From: Litoreibacter roseus
GTDB lineage: Bacteria; Pseudomonadota; Alphaproteobacteria; Rhodobacterales; Rhodobacteraceae
Direction of reading: 5' to 3'
Assembly (NCBI RefSeq): GCF_009811795.1
Contig: NZ_BLJE01000002.1
Coordinates: 372,001 to 436,000, forward strand
Length of the DNA stretch: 64,000 nucleotides
The translations under genes were made by a program, and so were the position numbers. The notes under the pieces are model-generated. The model had not been told where the DNA came from. It worked only from the letters and a program-made list of their open reading frames with translations, and made no database searches. Each line of letters begins with the position of its first letter. Position 1 is the stretch's first letter. Positions 1 to 7,620 of this stretch are shown piece after piece.

Positions 1-476
1 TGGAGATCAACAATACAGATGCAGAGGGTCGCCTGGTTCTGGCCGATGCGCTGACCTACGCCGATGAGGCAAAGCCCGATGCTCTGATCTGCATGGCGAC
101 CTTGACCGGCGCGGCGCGTGTCGCCGTGGGACCAGACTTGGCGCCGTTTTATACAGATGACGATGAGTTGGCTCAGGCCTTGCAACATGCGGCGAAGGCT
201 GTGCGTGATCCCGTTTGGCGGATGCCATTCCACACACCGTACGAGACCATGATAGAACCGGCGGTCGCTGATTTGGACAACGCGCCCGGCGGTGGATTTG
301 CGGGCTCCATCACCGCAGCACTTTTCTTGCGCCGTTTCGTGGAGCACACGGCCAAATTCGCACATTTCGACATATATGGATGGCAGCCCAATCCACTCCC
401 CGCCCGACCGAAAGGCGGTTTGGGTCAAGGGGCCCGGGCGCTGCTAGACGCACTACCGAAAGTTCTCAACCTATGA
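1..476 (+). CDS. pepA: Leucyl aminopeptidase (M17), C-terminal part
   Basis: This is the C-terminal part of an M17 cytosolic aminopeptidase, which removes N-terminal residues from peptides with two bound metal ions. The reading frame is open from base 3 and the start lies outside the window. The family active-site signature NTDAEGRL is visible at the very start, followed by LVLADAL and the MATLTGA segment that forms part of the metal and substrate pocket. The C-terminal FAHFDIYGW and a Gly-Ala-Arg-rich end are also usual for the family. Its TGA stop overlaps the ATG of the next gene (ATGA at 473-476), so the two are probably cotranslated. The family is very sure; which M17 paralogue it is cannot be judged from the fragment. 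Confidence 0.93.
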   Translation, partial: EINNTDAEGRLVLADALTYADEAKPDALICMATLTGAARVAVGPDLAPFYTDDDELAQALQHAAKAVRDPVWRMPFHTPYETMIEPAVADLDNAPGGGFAGSITAALFLRRFVEHTAKFAHFDIYGWQPNPLPARPKGGLGQGARALLDALPKVLNL

Positions 477-1300
477 CCGACGCCCGCTTAACGCCTTCCA
501 ACGAACGTGTGGCCGCCGCCTATTTAGAAGGTCAGGTCGATGCGCCGCGATATGTTGAAGGGGAGTTGCTGCAATGTACCTGTGCGGCCGCCGATATCCT
601 TGGCAAACCCGGAGGGCGCCGCACGTCTCAACTTCTGTTTGGTGATCTGTTCAACGTTCTTGAGGTACACAAGGGCCATGCGTTTGGGCAGTCGGTCTAT
701 GACGGCTACTGCGGTTATATTCGTGAAGATCTTTTGGGACGTGCCGAGGACGCGACCCATTGGGTATCTGTTCCTGCAACCCATTTGTACCCCGCACCTC
801 ATTTGAAGGTCATGACCCAAGGCGCGCTATATTTCGGATCAGAAGTATCTGTGATCGGCATTGAAGGCACGTGGTCTCGCCTGTCGGGCGGGCAGTGTGT
901 CCCAAGCGTCCATCTCCAGCCCATTGGTGAACGTCGGAAGGATCCCGTCGCTGTTGCGGATTTGCTGTTGGGTACGCCATATCTTTGGGGCGGCTCCAGC
1001 CGCTACGGCATCGATTGCTCGGGCTTGATCCAGATTTGCTGGCGTGCCTGTGGGCGCGAATGTCCGCGCGACAGCGATATGCAGGAACAGGACATCGGAC
1101 ATCCTGTCGAGATGGAAGATATTCGCCGCGGTGACCTGGTCTTTTGGGACGGGCACGTTGGTCTGATGACATCAGATAGCATTATGATCCATGCCAACGC
1201 GCATCACATGGCTGTGGCCTATGAGCCTTTGGAAGACGCAATCCAACGGATCGACGAGGCTGGCGATGGTCCAGTTACATCGATCAAAAGACCCGAATGA
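473..1300 (+). CDS. NlpC/P60 family peptidoglycan endopeptidase
   Basis: A 275-residue protein with SH3-like sequence in the first 150 residues and a C-terminal NlpC/P60 cysteine peptidase domain from about residue 155. The catalytic triad can be read as Cys182 in IDCSGL, His228 in DGHVGL and His240 in IMIHA. Family members cut gamma-D-glutamyl-diaminopimelate bonds in cell wall peptides, which suits the pepA neighbour because released peptides need trimming. No signal peptide is visible at the N terminus, so the site of action may be cytoplasmic recycling of murein peptides; this is inference. I chose the ATG at 473, which overlaps the pepA stop, over an upstream in-frame ATG at 380 that would sit inside pepA. 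Confidence 0.9.
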   Translation: MTDARLTPSNERVAAAYLEGQVDAPRYVEGELLQCTCAAADILGKPGGRRTSQLLFGDLFNVLEVHKGHAFGQSVYDGYCGYIREDLLGRAEDATHWVSVPATHLYPAPHLKVMTQGALYFGSEVSVIGIEGTWSRLSGGQCVPSVHLQPIGERRKDPVAVADLLLGTPYLWGGSSRYGIDCSGLIQICWRACGRECPRDSDMQEQDIGHPVEMEDIRRGDLVFWDGHVGLMTSDSIMIHANAHHMAVAYEPLEDAIQRIDEAGDGPVTSIKRPE

Positions 1301-1303
1301 CAG

Positions 1304-1648
1304 TCATTCGACGACGCGGATCAGTTTCTTTTCCAGAACCCTGAGAACCTGCTTTAGATCAGCACCCCGCTTCAGAATGCGACCATCCATACCAATCACG
1401 GCATATTGCTGTTGCTTGGCGGCAAGCTTTGGTCGTTTCTCGATGCGGTAGATTGGATGTTCCGCCGCGCGTCGAAAAATCGAGAAAACGGCGACGTCTT
1501 TTAGCATCGAAATCCCGTAGTCCCGCCATTCGCCAGCGGATACCATGCGACCATAAAGTGTAAGGATGTCCCCGAGCTCTCGACGGTGAAACGCGACTCG
1601 GTCCGGTATCTGATGCCCTTGCAGCGGAATTGGTGAATTATAGCTCAT
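1304..1648 (-). CDS. DUF2794 family protein
   Basis: A 114-residue protein resembling the DUF2794 family, short conserved proteins of unknown function found in alphaproteobacteria. It contains an N-terminal FHRREL segment, a GRMVSAGEWRDY stretch and a lysine-rich C terminus. The start at 1648 (MSYNSP) is preceded by AGGG at suitable spacing; an upstream ATG at 1684 would add twelve residues without a better ribosome binding site. It converges on the NlpC/P60 gene with three bases between stops. No catalytic motif or membrane segment is visible. Function unknown. Confidence 0.8.
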   Translation of the reverse strand: MSYNSPIPLQGHQIPDRVAFHRRELGDILTLYGRMVSAGEWRDYGISMLKDVAVFSIFRRAAEHPIYRIEKRPKLAAKQQQYAVIGMDGRILKRGADLKQVLRVLEKKLIRVVE

Positions 1649-1852
1649 CGTGCAACCCTGACGTGAACACGGCTCATTTTGCAAGAGTTGTCCACAGGCG
1701 ATCCTATCGAAACCCCAGCAATTCCGCGCGTTTTCCCTGTTTTGGCCATGATTGGTTGCGACCTATTCCATGTGTAGCGAGTGAGAGCTCAACCCGGTGC
1801 GGCAGTATCAGCCCCCACCCAGATGGTCGCACCGGACTACACGGGACTACGG

Positions 1853-1878
1853 CCCCATCCTGAGTTTTCAGGGTGGGG
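1853..1878 (-). terminator. Hairpin after the DUF4198 gene
   Basis: CCCCATCCTGA (1853-1863) and TCAGGGTGGGG (1868-1878) form an 11-bp stem with one imperfect position and a 4-base loop. It starts four bases beyond the stop of the minus-strand DUF4198 gene. There is no T tract behind it on the minus strand, so termination is plausible but not certain. Confidence 0.4.
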
Positions 1879-1882
1879 TTGC

Positions 1883-2701
1883 TCACTTCAAGGGGTCGTC
1901 AGGCACAGCAAATGTTAGTGACGCCCAAAGCGAGTACCATACCGGATCGTCCTTGGGCTTTTGTGCCTCAAGCGGGACCATAGCGACCGCATCAACAAGA
2001 TAGGCATGACCAGGCTTAATGGGCAAATCGACCTCACCTGTCGCGTCGGTTCTGTGAAGCGTCACGTTGACCGTATCGTCAGGTGCGCGTTCGAACAATT
2101 CGACCTGAACATCGGCCCGCGGCGCCCCTTCAAACAGCACGCGAACCGGCAATGTATCGCCGCTTTTCGTATAAGGGTTCGCCAATGCAACGATTTCGGT
2201 GCGCAGGCCGACCGCTTGGTCATCGCCCGCGCCAGACCCGACGGCGACAAGGCTTTTGCCAAAGCGCCGATACCGCTCCTTGAACCTGTCCTGAGGCAAA
2301 CCGCGTTCGGTGTGTTCATTCAGAACCTCGGTAAAATCCTTATGGGTCGTGAATTTCACGAACTTTTCCCACTTCGTATAGGTCAAAACGCTGTCCGTCG
2401 TTTCATGAACGATGATGGCAAGCCCGTCGTTCGAGACGTCCATGTTCAGGGCAGGCGTGTCCCCCAGTCGTCCATCGACGGGCAAGGTGTCGTTATCCAA
2501 AAGAACCTCGAACCGCTCGAACCGACGGGGGTTGAAGGAATATCCGCTGCCTTGAAATTCTTCTCCGACACGAAGTTGGGCTTGCAACTTCTCGGTGTTC
2601 TCGATCACGTAGGCCTCGGGAGATATCCAGAATTCGTGGCTCATCGCGACACTGGGGAGAAGACCGATGAGACCGGCACAAAGAGCGGGACGAAAATTCA
2701 T
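1883..2701 (-). CDS. DUF4198 domain periplasmic protein
   Basis: A 272-residue protein with an N-terminal signal peptide (MNFRPALCAGLIGLLPSVAMS, just before HEFWISPE). The mature start HEFWI and the later beta-rich sequence match DUF4198, a domain found in periplasmic or surface proteins often encoded with transition-metal uptake genes. The histidine just after the cleavage site is a plausible metal ligand, as in that family. The gene is divergent from a HupE/UreJ-type membrane protein, which supports a joint role in metal (nickel or cobalt type) uptake; this is inference from family and context. I chose the start at 2701 because GGAAAGG lies about ten bases upstream; an ATG at 2728 would extend over the HupE start. 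Confidence 0.78.
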   Translation of the reverse strand: MNFRPALCAGLIGLLPSVAMSHEFWISPEAYVIENTEKLQAQLRVGEEFQGSGYSFNPRRFERFEVLLDNDTLPVDGRLGDTPALNMDVSNDGLAIIVHETTDSVLTYTKWEKFVKFTTHKDFTEVLNEHTERGLPQDRFKERYRRFGKSLVAVGSGAGDDQAVGLRTEIVALANPYTKSGDTLPVRVLFEGAPRADVQVELFERAPDDTVNVTLHRTDATGEVDLPIKPGHAYLVDAVAMVPLEAQKPKDDPVWYSLWASLTFAVPDDPLK

Positions 2702-3854
2702 GATGATCAAGCCTTTCCAAGCGTTCACCTACATGCTGGCCTGCTGGGTCATATTGTCAACCATCAGCCTCCTCACCTTTTTGTCGGTCGCATCTGCCCA
2801 TGAAGTCAGACCCGCAATTGCCGATGTAACTTTGGATGACAGCGCTCTCCAAATCGAGATGCGCTTGACCGCAGAACCGCTTCTGGCGGGTATCGATTTG
2901 CAGGGTCTGGAAGATACCAACGAAGCGCCCGAAGCGGACCTGAACGATCAATTGCGGGCGCTGCCGCCCAGCGAACTGGAAGCCCGGTTTCAGGCGGCGT
3001 GGCAGGACCTCCAATCCGGTTTCTTCGTTCGCGCGGGAGATGCCGATGTTTCGTTGGCGCTAACTGGTGTATCTGTCGTGCCTTTGGAAAATCTAGAGCT
3101 GCCGCGCGACACGATGGTGACCCTAGAGGGTGCCTTGCCCAATGACGACTCTGAGGTTCGGGTCGGGTGGGCGGCGGCCAACGGGCCGCTGATTGTACGT
3201 CAGGCAGGCGCAGGTGACGATGCCTATGCTGGTTTTCTGGAGAACGGCGATCTCAGCGAACCACTACCCCGAGCCGGTTCAGCCACGGAAAGCGGGTGGT
3301 CCGTATTCGTCCGCTACATTGGTGTTGGGTTCGATCACATTATTCCCAAGGGCTTGGATCATATTCTGTTCGTCCTTGGCCTATTCTTCCTCAGCCTGAA
3401 GGTCAGGCCGCTGGTCATGCAGATTACTGTGTTCACAGTTGCGCATACCATTACTCTTGCGCTGGCGAGCCTCGGCGTCGTCGCGATCTCACCTGCGATT
3501 GTGGAACCGCTGATCGCCGCGTCCATAGTTTATGTTGCTGTGGAGAACATCTTCGTCTCGCGCGTGACACCGTGGCGGCCGTTCGTCATCTTTGCGTTTG
3601 GCCTTTTGCACGGGCTTGGATTCGCGTCTGTCTTGGGGGAGTTCGGCCTGGCGCCGGGGCGCTTCGTGGCAGGTCTGATCGGGTTCAACATCGGTGTCGA
3701 GATTGGGCAACTCACGGTCGTTGCCCTGGCGTTTCTCGCGGTGGGCTATTGGTTTGGACAAAAGCCCTGGTACCGCCGGGCCATTTCTATCCCGGCCTCC
3801 GTCGTGATCGCACTTATCGGCGCGTATTGGGCTGTTGAGCGGGTGTTTTTTTAA
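2700..3854 (+). CDS. HupE/UreJ family membrane protein
   Basis: About 384 residues: a signal or anchor segment (residues 9-32), a periplasmic domain of some 180 residues, then a C-terminal block of roughly six membrane helices. The membrane block carries the HupE/UreJ signatures GFDHI, GLDHILFV, TVAHTITL and FAFGLLHGLGFA, with histidines placed as in nickel permeases of this family. The second ATG at 2703 is an equally good start; the first overlaps the divergent DUF4198 start codon (2699-2701). The large N-terminal periplasmic domain is typical of HupE/UreJ_2-type members. Likely role: uptake of a transition metal with the divergent DUF4198 protein. The metal is not shown by the sequence. 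Confidence 0.82.
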   Translation: MMIKPFQAFTYMLACWVILSTISLLTFLSVASAHEVRPAIADVTLDDSALQIEMRLTAEPLLAGIDLQGLEDTNEAPEADLNDQLRALPPSELEARFQAAWQDLQSGFFVRAGDADVSLALTGVSVVPLENLELPRDTMVTLEGALPNDDSEVRVGWAAANGPLIVRQAGAGDDAYAGFLENGDLSEPLPRAGSATESGWSVFVRYIGVGFDHIIPKGLDHILFVLGLFFLSLKVRPLVMQITVFTVAHTITLALASLGVVAISPAIVEPLIAASIVYVAVENIFVSRVTPWRPFVIFAFGLLHGLGFASVLGEFGLAPGRFVAGLIGFNIGVEIGQLTVVALAFLAVGYWFGQKPWYRRAISIPASVVIALIGAYWAVERVFF

Positions 3855-3872
3855 AACACAAAGGGGCACTGA

Positions 3873-4889
3873 ATGATCAAAAACATTCTGCACAAGATCT
3901 CGCTATTTCTGGAGAGAGCCGCCGACATGATCTGGCGGCGCAACCGAACAGGTCAGGTCATCGAGCCTTACTACGGCTACTCCACACCAGACGAGATCGT
4001 TCTGCGGGGGCGCGTTCTGGCGGCTTCGGCACAGAGGATCGCTCAAGCAGATCAAAGCTGGTTCACCAATCTGCGACAGATGGTTGGTCTGTTTTTAACC
4101 AGCGAAGTGGCGGATGTTGAGGTTCGCGCATCTGATGTGACGGCGAAAACAGACGAAGAAGGCTACTTCACGATCCGCTTGCCACGTCCCAAAGGCAGTG
4201 GTTGGATCGAGGTTCCCGCCCATTTGGAAGATCAACCAGAGACCGCCGTCACCTGCCCTGTTCGCATCTCGCCTGAAGACGCTCAGTTTCTTGTCGCATC
4301 CGACATTGACGATACGATGCTAAAAACGGGTGCGTATTCTGTTTTGAAGAACCTGTGGACGTCCCTCACCGGGAACGCCCTGACGCGCGTCATCTTTCCG
4401 GATGCAATCGTTCTGATGAATGCGCTTGCTCAAAACGGGCGGAATCCGATTTTCTACGTCAGCTCGTCTCCTTGGAACTTTCATAAGTTTCTGTCCGACG
4501 TGTTTGCCCATGCCGGACTGGTGCGAGGCCCTAAGTTTCTGCGGGACCTTGGGCTCAGTGAAAGCCAATTTATCACGGGTACCCACGGCGATCATAAAAG
4601 CAGCGCCATCGACACAATTCTCGCGTCCAATCCGTCGCTGCCAGCTATCTTGATCGGTGACACCGGTCAGCACGACGCGATGATCTACCTGTCTGCGATC
4701 CGTCGCCATCCGGGTCGTATAAAGACCGTCATTTTGCGGGAGCCGGGACCCGGTCCAAACACCGAAGGCAAACAAGCGATGGCCGAGATAGAGGCGGAAG
4801 GCGTGCAACTTCTGCATGGCGTCAACTTCAAGGGAATGGTCGATCAGATCGATCTAGCTGACCCTTCTCAGGATCGCGAGAGATCATGA
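3873..4889 (+). CDS. App1-like phosphatase (DUF2183)
   Basis: A 338-residue protein. The region from about residue 140 matches the catalytic domain of App1 phosphatidate phosphatases (DUF2183), a haloacid dehalogenase-like fold. The nucleophile motif DxDxT is visible as DIDDTMLKT, followed by YVSSSPWN and the acidic motif ILIGDTGQHD. The N-terminal part looks like a beta-rich accessory domain. In fungi App1 dephosphorylates phosphatidate; the bacterial substrate is not established, so lipid phosphatase is a family-based inference. It starts 18 bases after the HupE-type gene, and its stop overlaps the start of the EamA transporter by four bases. Confidence 0.85.
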   Translation: MIKNILHKISLFLERAADMIWRRNRTGQVIEPYYGYSTPDEIVLRGRVLAASAQRIAQADQSWFTNLRQMVGLFLTSEVADVEVRASDVTAKTDEEGYFTIRLPRPKGSGWIEVPAHLEDQPETAVTCPVRISPEDAQFLVASDIDDTMLKTGAYSVLKNLWTSLTGNALTRVIFPDAIVLMNALAQNGRNPIFYVSSSPWNFHKFLSDVFAHAGLVRGPKFLRDLGLSESQFITGTHGDHKSSAIDTILASNPSLPAILIGDTGQHDAMIYLSAIRRHPGRIKTVILREPGPGPNTEGKQAMAEIEAEGVQLLHGVNFKGMVDQIDLADPSQDRERS

Positions 4890-5836
4890 CAACCCCGCCT
4901 AAGCTGGTCCGGTCGAAACCGCTTAAGGCGATCCTTTTTAAACTTGGTGCCGTCACGATGTTCATCGTCATGGCCAGCCTCATCAAAATCGCTTCGGAGC
5001 GCGTACCAGCGGGCGAGGCCGTGTTCTTTCGCGCCTTTTTCGGGCTTCCGATCGTCCTTGGCTGGATTGCGGTTCGCGGTGAACTGAGGACTGGTCTGAA
5101 GACCGACAATCCGCTTGGTCACTTCTGGCGCGGCCTTGTTGGTGTGACCGCCATGGGGCTCGGGTTTTCGGCCCTGGGGTTGCTCCCCTTGTCGGAGGTT
5201 AAAGCGATCCAATACGCCCAACCCGTTCTGGTGGTCGTCTTTGCGGCGATGTTTCTGGGTGAGGTTGTCCGCGCTTTCCGCCTGACCGCTGTCGCGCTGG
5301 GGCTAACTGGCGTTCTGATCATCATGTGGCCGCGTCTTACTGTGTTATCGGGCGGTGATGCGGATCCGCTGCTTGCACTTGGCGCGATTGTTGCCTTTGG
5401 GTCAGCGGTGATGGCCGGATTGGCCCATGTATTCGTCCGCAAGCTTACGATGACCGAGCCGACCTCGGCGATCGTCTTCTGGTTTTCGGTGACGTCTGCC
5501 TCGTTGTCGCTGCTGACGATCCCCTTCGGATGGGTAATGCCAACGCCCCAAGAAGCCATGCTGTTGATCGGGGCAGGTCTTTTGGGGGGTGTCGGCCAAA
5601 TCTTCCTCACCTCAAGCTATCGGTACGCCGATGCGTCCATCGTCGCACCGTTCGAGTACTCTTCGATCCTCCTGGCCGTCGGCATCGGATATTTCGTATT
5701 CGCCGAGGTTCCCACGTGGCCTATGATGTTTGGGATCGCCTTGATAATCTGCGCGGGCGTACTCATCATTTGGCGTGAACGGAAGCTGGGTCTGGAACGG
5801 GCGAAAGGTCGCAAAGTGATGACCCCGCAGGGGTAA
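4886..5836 (+). CDS. EamA (DMT) family transporter
   Basis: A 316-residue, very hydrophobic protein with about ten membrane helices in two EamA repeats. The N-terminal repeat has the MASLIKIASERVPAGEAVFFR pattern typical of the drug/metabolite transporter group. The second repeat includes GLLGGVGQIFLTSSYRYAD and a hydrophobic C terminus followed by a short basic tail. Family members export amino acids, nucleobases or other metabolites, and the substrate cannot be read from sequence. The ATG overlaps the upstream phosphatase stop as ATGA, so the two genes are probably one transcript. Confidence 0.9.
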   Translation: MTTPPKLVRSKPLKAILFKLGAVTMFIVMASLIKIASERVPAGEAVFFRAFFGLPIVLGWIAVRGELRTGLKTDNPLGHFWRGLVGVTAMGLGFSALGLLPLSEVKAIQYAQPVLVVVFAAMFLGEVVRAFRLTAVALGLTGVLIIMWPRLTVLSGGDADPLLALGAIVAFGSAVMAGLAHVFVRKLTMTEPTSAIVFWFSVTSASLSLLTIPFGWVMPTPQEAMLLIGAGLLGGVGQIFLTSSYRYADASIVAPFEYSSILLAVGIGYFVFAEVPTWPMMFGIALIICAGVLIIWRERKLGLERAKGRKVMTPQG

Positions 5837-5880
5837 TTCTGCAAAGCTGTGGCGAATCTGCTATGGTGTCCTCAGTTACG

Positions 5881-5887
5881 GGAGGAG
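5881..5887 (+). promoter_or_regulatory. Strong ribosome binding site of the 62-aa gene
   Basis: GGAGGAG lies four bases before the ATG at 5891, close to the ideal anti-16S match. It decides the start of the small gene and is the main evidence that this short frame is translated. Confidence 0.75.
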
Positions 5888-5890
5888 ATC

Positions 5891-6079
5891 ATGGGCAAAC
5901 ATATTCTAGACACACCCGTTCGAAGACCGCGTGGCCATAATCTGCGCCGAGCCACCTTGCTGGCTTCGGCGAGCCATCCAAGTGAGGCCAGCTTGATGCT
6001 TCAGCGTCGCATGAAAACGCGGCGAGCTGCGACACGGCTGAAAAATTATGTTCGCATTATCAAGGGCTGGCGCGCTTAA
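5891..6079 (+). CDS. Small highly basic protein, unknown function
   Basis: A 62-residue protein I do not recognise. It has 12 Arg and 4 Lys against only one Asp and one Glu, with clustered pairs (RR at 11-12, 19-20, 39-40 and 44-45), no membrane segment and no cysteine. Such charge suggests binding to nucleic acid, ribosome or membrane surface, but that is inference. GGAGGAG directly before the ATG supports translation. Its TAA stop overlaps the TAA of ilvE on the other strand (6076-6079), which fits a true gene end. The longer in-frame start at 5849 lacks a good ribosome binding site. Confidence 0.68.
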   Translation: MGKHILDTPVRRPRGHNLRRATLLASASHPSEASLMLQRRMKTRRAATRLKNYVRIIKGWRA

Positions 6080-6945
6080 GCACGCACCAGTTTTTCGTAG
6101 TCTTCCGAGATATCGCGGGTGAGGCTGCCAACATCGAAATTGTAGTCCCCGATTTTGCCAACTGGGGTCACCTCTGCTGCTGTGCCTGTCAACCAGCACT
6201 GCTCGAACCCTTCAAGCTCTTCCGGCATGATGTGGCGTTCATGCACCTTGACCTGCCGCTCTTTCAGCATCCCAATGACTGTTTGGCGTGTGATGCCGTT
6301 CAGGAAGCAATCCGGATCTGGCGTGTGAACTTCGCCATCTTTAACGAAAAAGATGTTCGCGCCGGTCGCTTCCGCCACATAGCCCCGGTAGTCGAACATC
6401 ATCGCGTCTGAACACCCCTTAGCCTCTGCCGCATGTTTTGACATGGTACAGATCATGTAAAGACCTGCGGCCTTGGCGTGGGACGGGATGGTTTCGGGGC
6501 TGGGCCGTTTCCACTTCGAGATGTCGAGCTTCGCGCCCTTCATCTTGGCATCGCCGTAATATGCGCCCCATTCCCACGCAGCAATAGCGAGTCGAACCGG
6601 ATTGCGCGCGGATGCGACGCCCATATCCTCCCCTGCGCCGCGCCATGCCACGGCGCGCACATAGGCGTCTGTCAAGCCGTTCGCGGTCAGAACCTCTTGT
6701 TTGGCCGCCTCAATCTCATCGACAGTCCAAGGTATCTCGAAATCGATCATCTTGGCGGAAGCATGGAGGCGCTCAGAGTGTCTGCGGCTCTCGAAAATCT
6801 TACCGTTGTAGCAACGCTCACCTTCGAACACGGACGAGGCGTAATGCATGGCATGGGTCAAGATGTGCACGTTGGCGTCGCGCCAATCGATCATCTTGCC
6901 GTCCATCCAGATCAGACCATCGCGGTCATCATATCCACCTGACAT
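6076..6945 (-). CDS. ilvE: Branched-chain amino acid aminotransferase
   Basis: A 289-residue fold-type IV PLP enzyme that interconverts branched-chain amino acids and their 2-oxo acids with glutamate/2-oxoglutarate. The likely PLP lysine is Lys158 in PSHAKAAG. Family landmarks are SVFEGERCY, the RLHASAKM stretch, YVAEATGANIF, the phosphate-binding GITRQTVI and LTGTAAEVTPVG. The start at 6945 follows GGAGG at normal spacing; an upstream ATG at 7017 has none. It is divergent from petP and convergent with the 62-residue gene. Together with ilvA at 22871-24133 it serves isoleucine, leucine and valine metabolism. Confidence 0.95.
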   Translation of the reverse strand: MSGGYDDRDGLIWMDGKMIDWRDANVHILTHAMHYASSVFEGERCYNGKIFESRRHSERLHASAKMIDFEIPWTVDEIEAAKQEVLTANGLTDAYVRAVAWRGAGEDMGVASARNPVRLAIAAWEWGAYYGDAKMKGAKLDISKWKRPSPETIPSHAKAAGLYMICTMSKHAAEAKGCSDAMMFDYRGYVAEATGANIFFVKDGEVHTPDPDCFLNGITRQTVIGMLKERQVKVHERHIMPEELEGFEQCWLTGTAAEVTPVGKIGDYNFDVGSLTRDISEDYEKLVRA

Positions 6946-7002
6946 TTTCCGTCCTCCGCTTCGCTCTTCATTTCCGATTATTGCCAATATGCGGCCACCT
7001 CG

Positions 7003-7075
7003 GACATAATATTTCAAAAATGCTGAGAATCGCTATCATTCTGTACTTGGAAAGTCAACAAGGCTGACATAATAT
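7003..7075. repeat. Direct repeat GACATAATAT, two copies
   Basis: GACATAATAT occurs at 7003-7012 and again at 7066-7075, 63 bases apart start to start, in the AT-rich gap between the divergent ilvE and petP genes. Six helical turns of spacing would put both on one DNA face. A regulator site is possible, for example for PetP itself, but this is not proven. Confidence 0.45.
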
Positions 7076-7107
7076 GACAAGAGTAGAGAAGAAAAAGGGC
7101 TATATAG

Positions 7108-7620
7108 ATGTCTGAACGCGGATCCGCGCATGCCTCAACGAGCGGTGAAAATCTTCTCTTTCTGACAGACGATCAGTTGCGACGTGGAATCGAGGCGATG
7201 TTCTTTGCCTATCGTGGATTTACAGCAGATCCGGATCGCATCCTGAACGACTATGCCTACGGGCGTGCGCATCACCGGGCTATTCACTTCATTAACAGAT
7301 CGCCTGGCACAACTGTCAACAATCTACTCGACATCCTTGGTGTTACAAAGCAGTCGCTGAACCGTGTTTTGCGCGCTCTCATCGAGGATGGGTTGGTGGA
7401 ATCTCAGGTCGGCAAAAGAGATCGGCGTGAACGGCATCTGTTTTTGACAGACAAGGGCCAGGCGTTGGAAAAAGAATTGTCTGAAGCACAGCGTGTCCGC
7501 ATGCGCGCTGCATACCGCGATGCCGGACCCGACGCCGTCGCCGGATTTCGGAAGGTGCTTGAACAAATCATGGATCCGGAGTTGCGCAAACACTTTCAAA
7601 GCCTCAAGGATGGCAGTTGA
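7108..7620 (+). CDS. petP: MarR family regulator, PetP-like
   Basis: A 170-residue MarR-type winged-helix protein. The DNA-binding domain is at about residues 50-115 (NLLDILGVTKQSLNRVLRAL is the recognition region, then a wing with GKRDRRERHLFLTDKG). In Rhodobacter capsulatus the pair petP-petR encodes a MarR-type protein and a response regulator, the latter needed for growth and found near the cytochrome bc1 genes. The same order here, joined by a one-base stop/start overlap, supports the name. No cytochrome bc1 genes are in this window. The start at 7108 is 30 bases past the second GACATAATAT copy. Confidence 0.85.
   Translation: MSERGSAHASTSGENLLFLTDDQLRRGIEAMFFAYRGFTADPDRILNDYAYGRAHHRAIHFINRSPGTTVNNLLDILGVTKQSLNRVLRALIEDGLVESQVGKRDRRERHLFLTDKGQALEKELSEAQRVRMRAAYRDAGPDAVAGFRKVLEQIMDPELRKHFQSLKDGS

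Noticed and set aside
1704-1886. A possible 60-residue gene in the gap before the DUF4198 gene
   Set aside because: It lies across the presumed terminator hairpin, with no ribosome binding site and low-information sequence.
1961-2803. A 280-codon open frame on the plus strand antisense to the DUF4198 gene
   Set aside because: It has no recognisable domain and is explained as a mirror of a GC-rich coding gene with a signal peptide and family match on the other strand.
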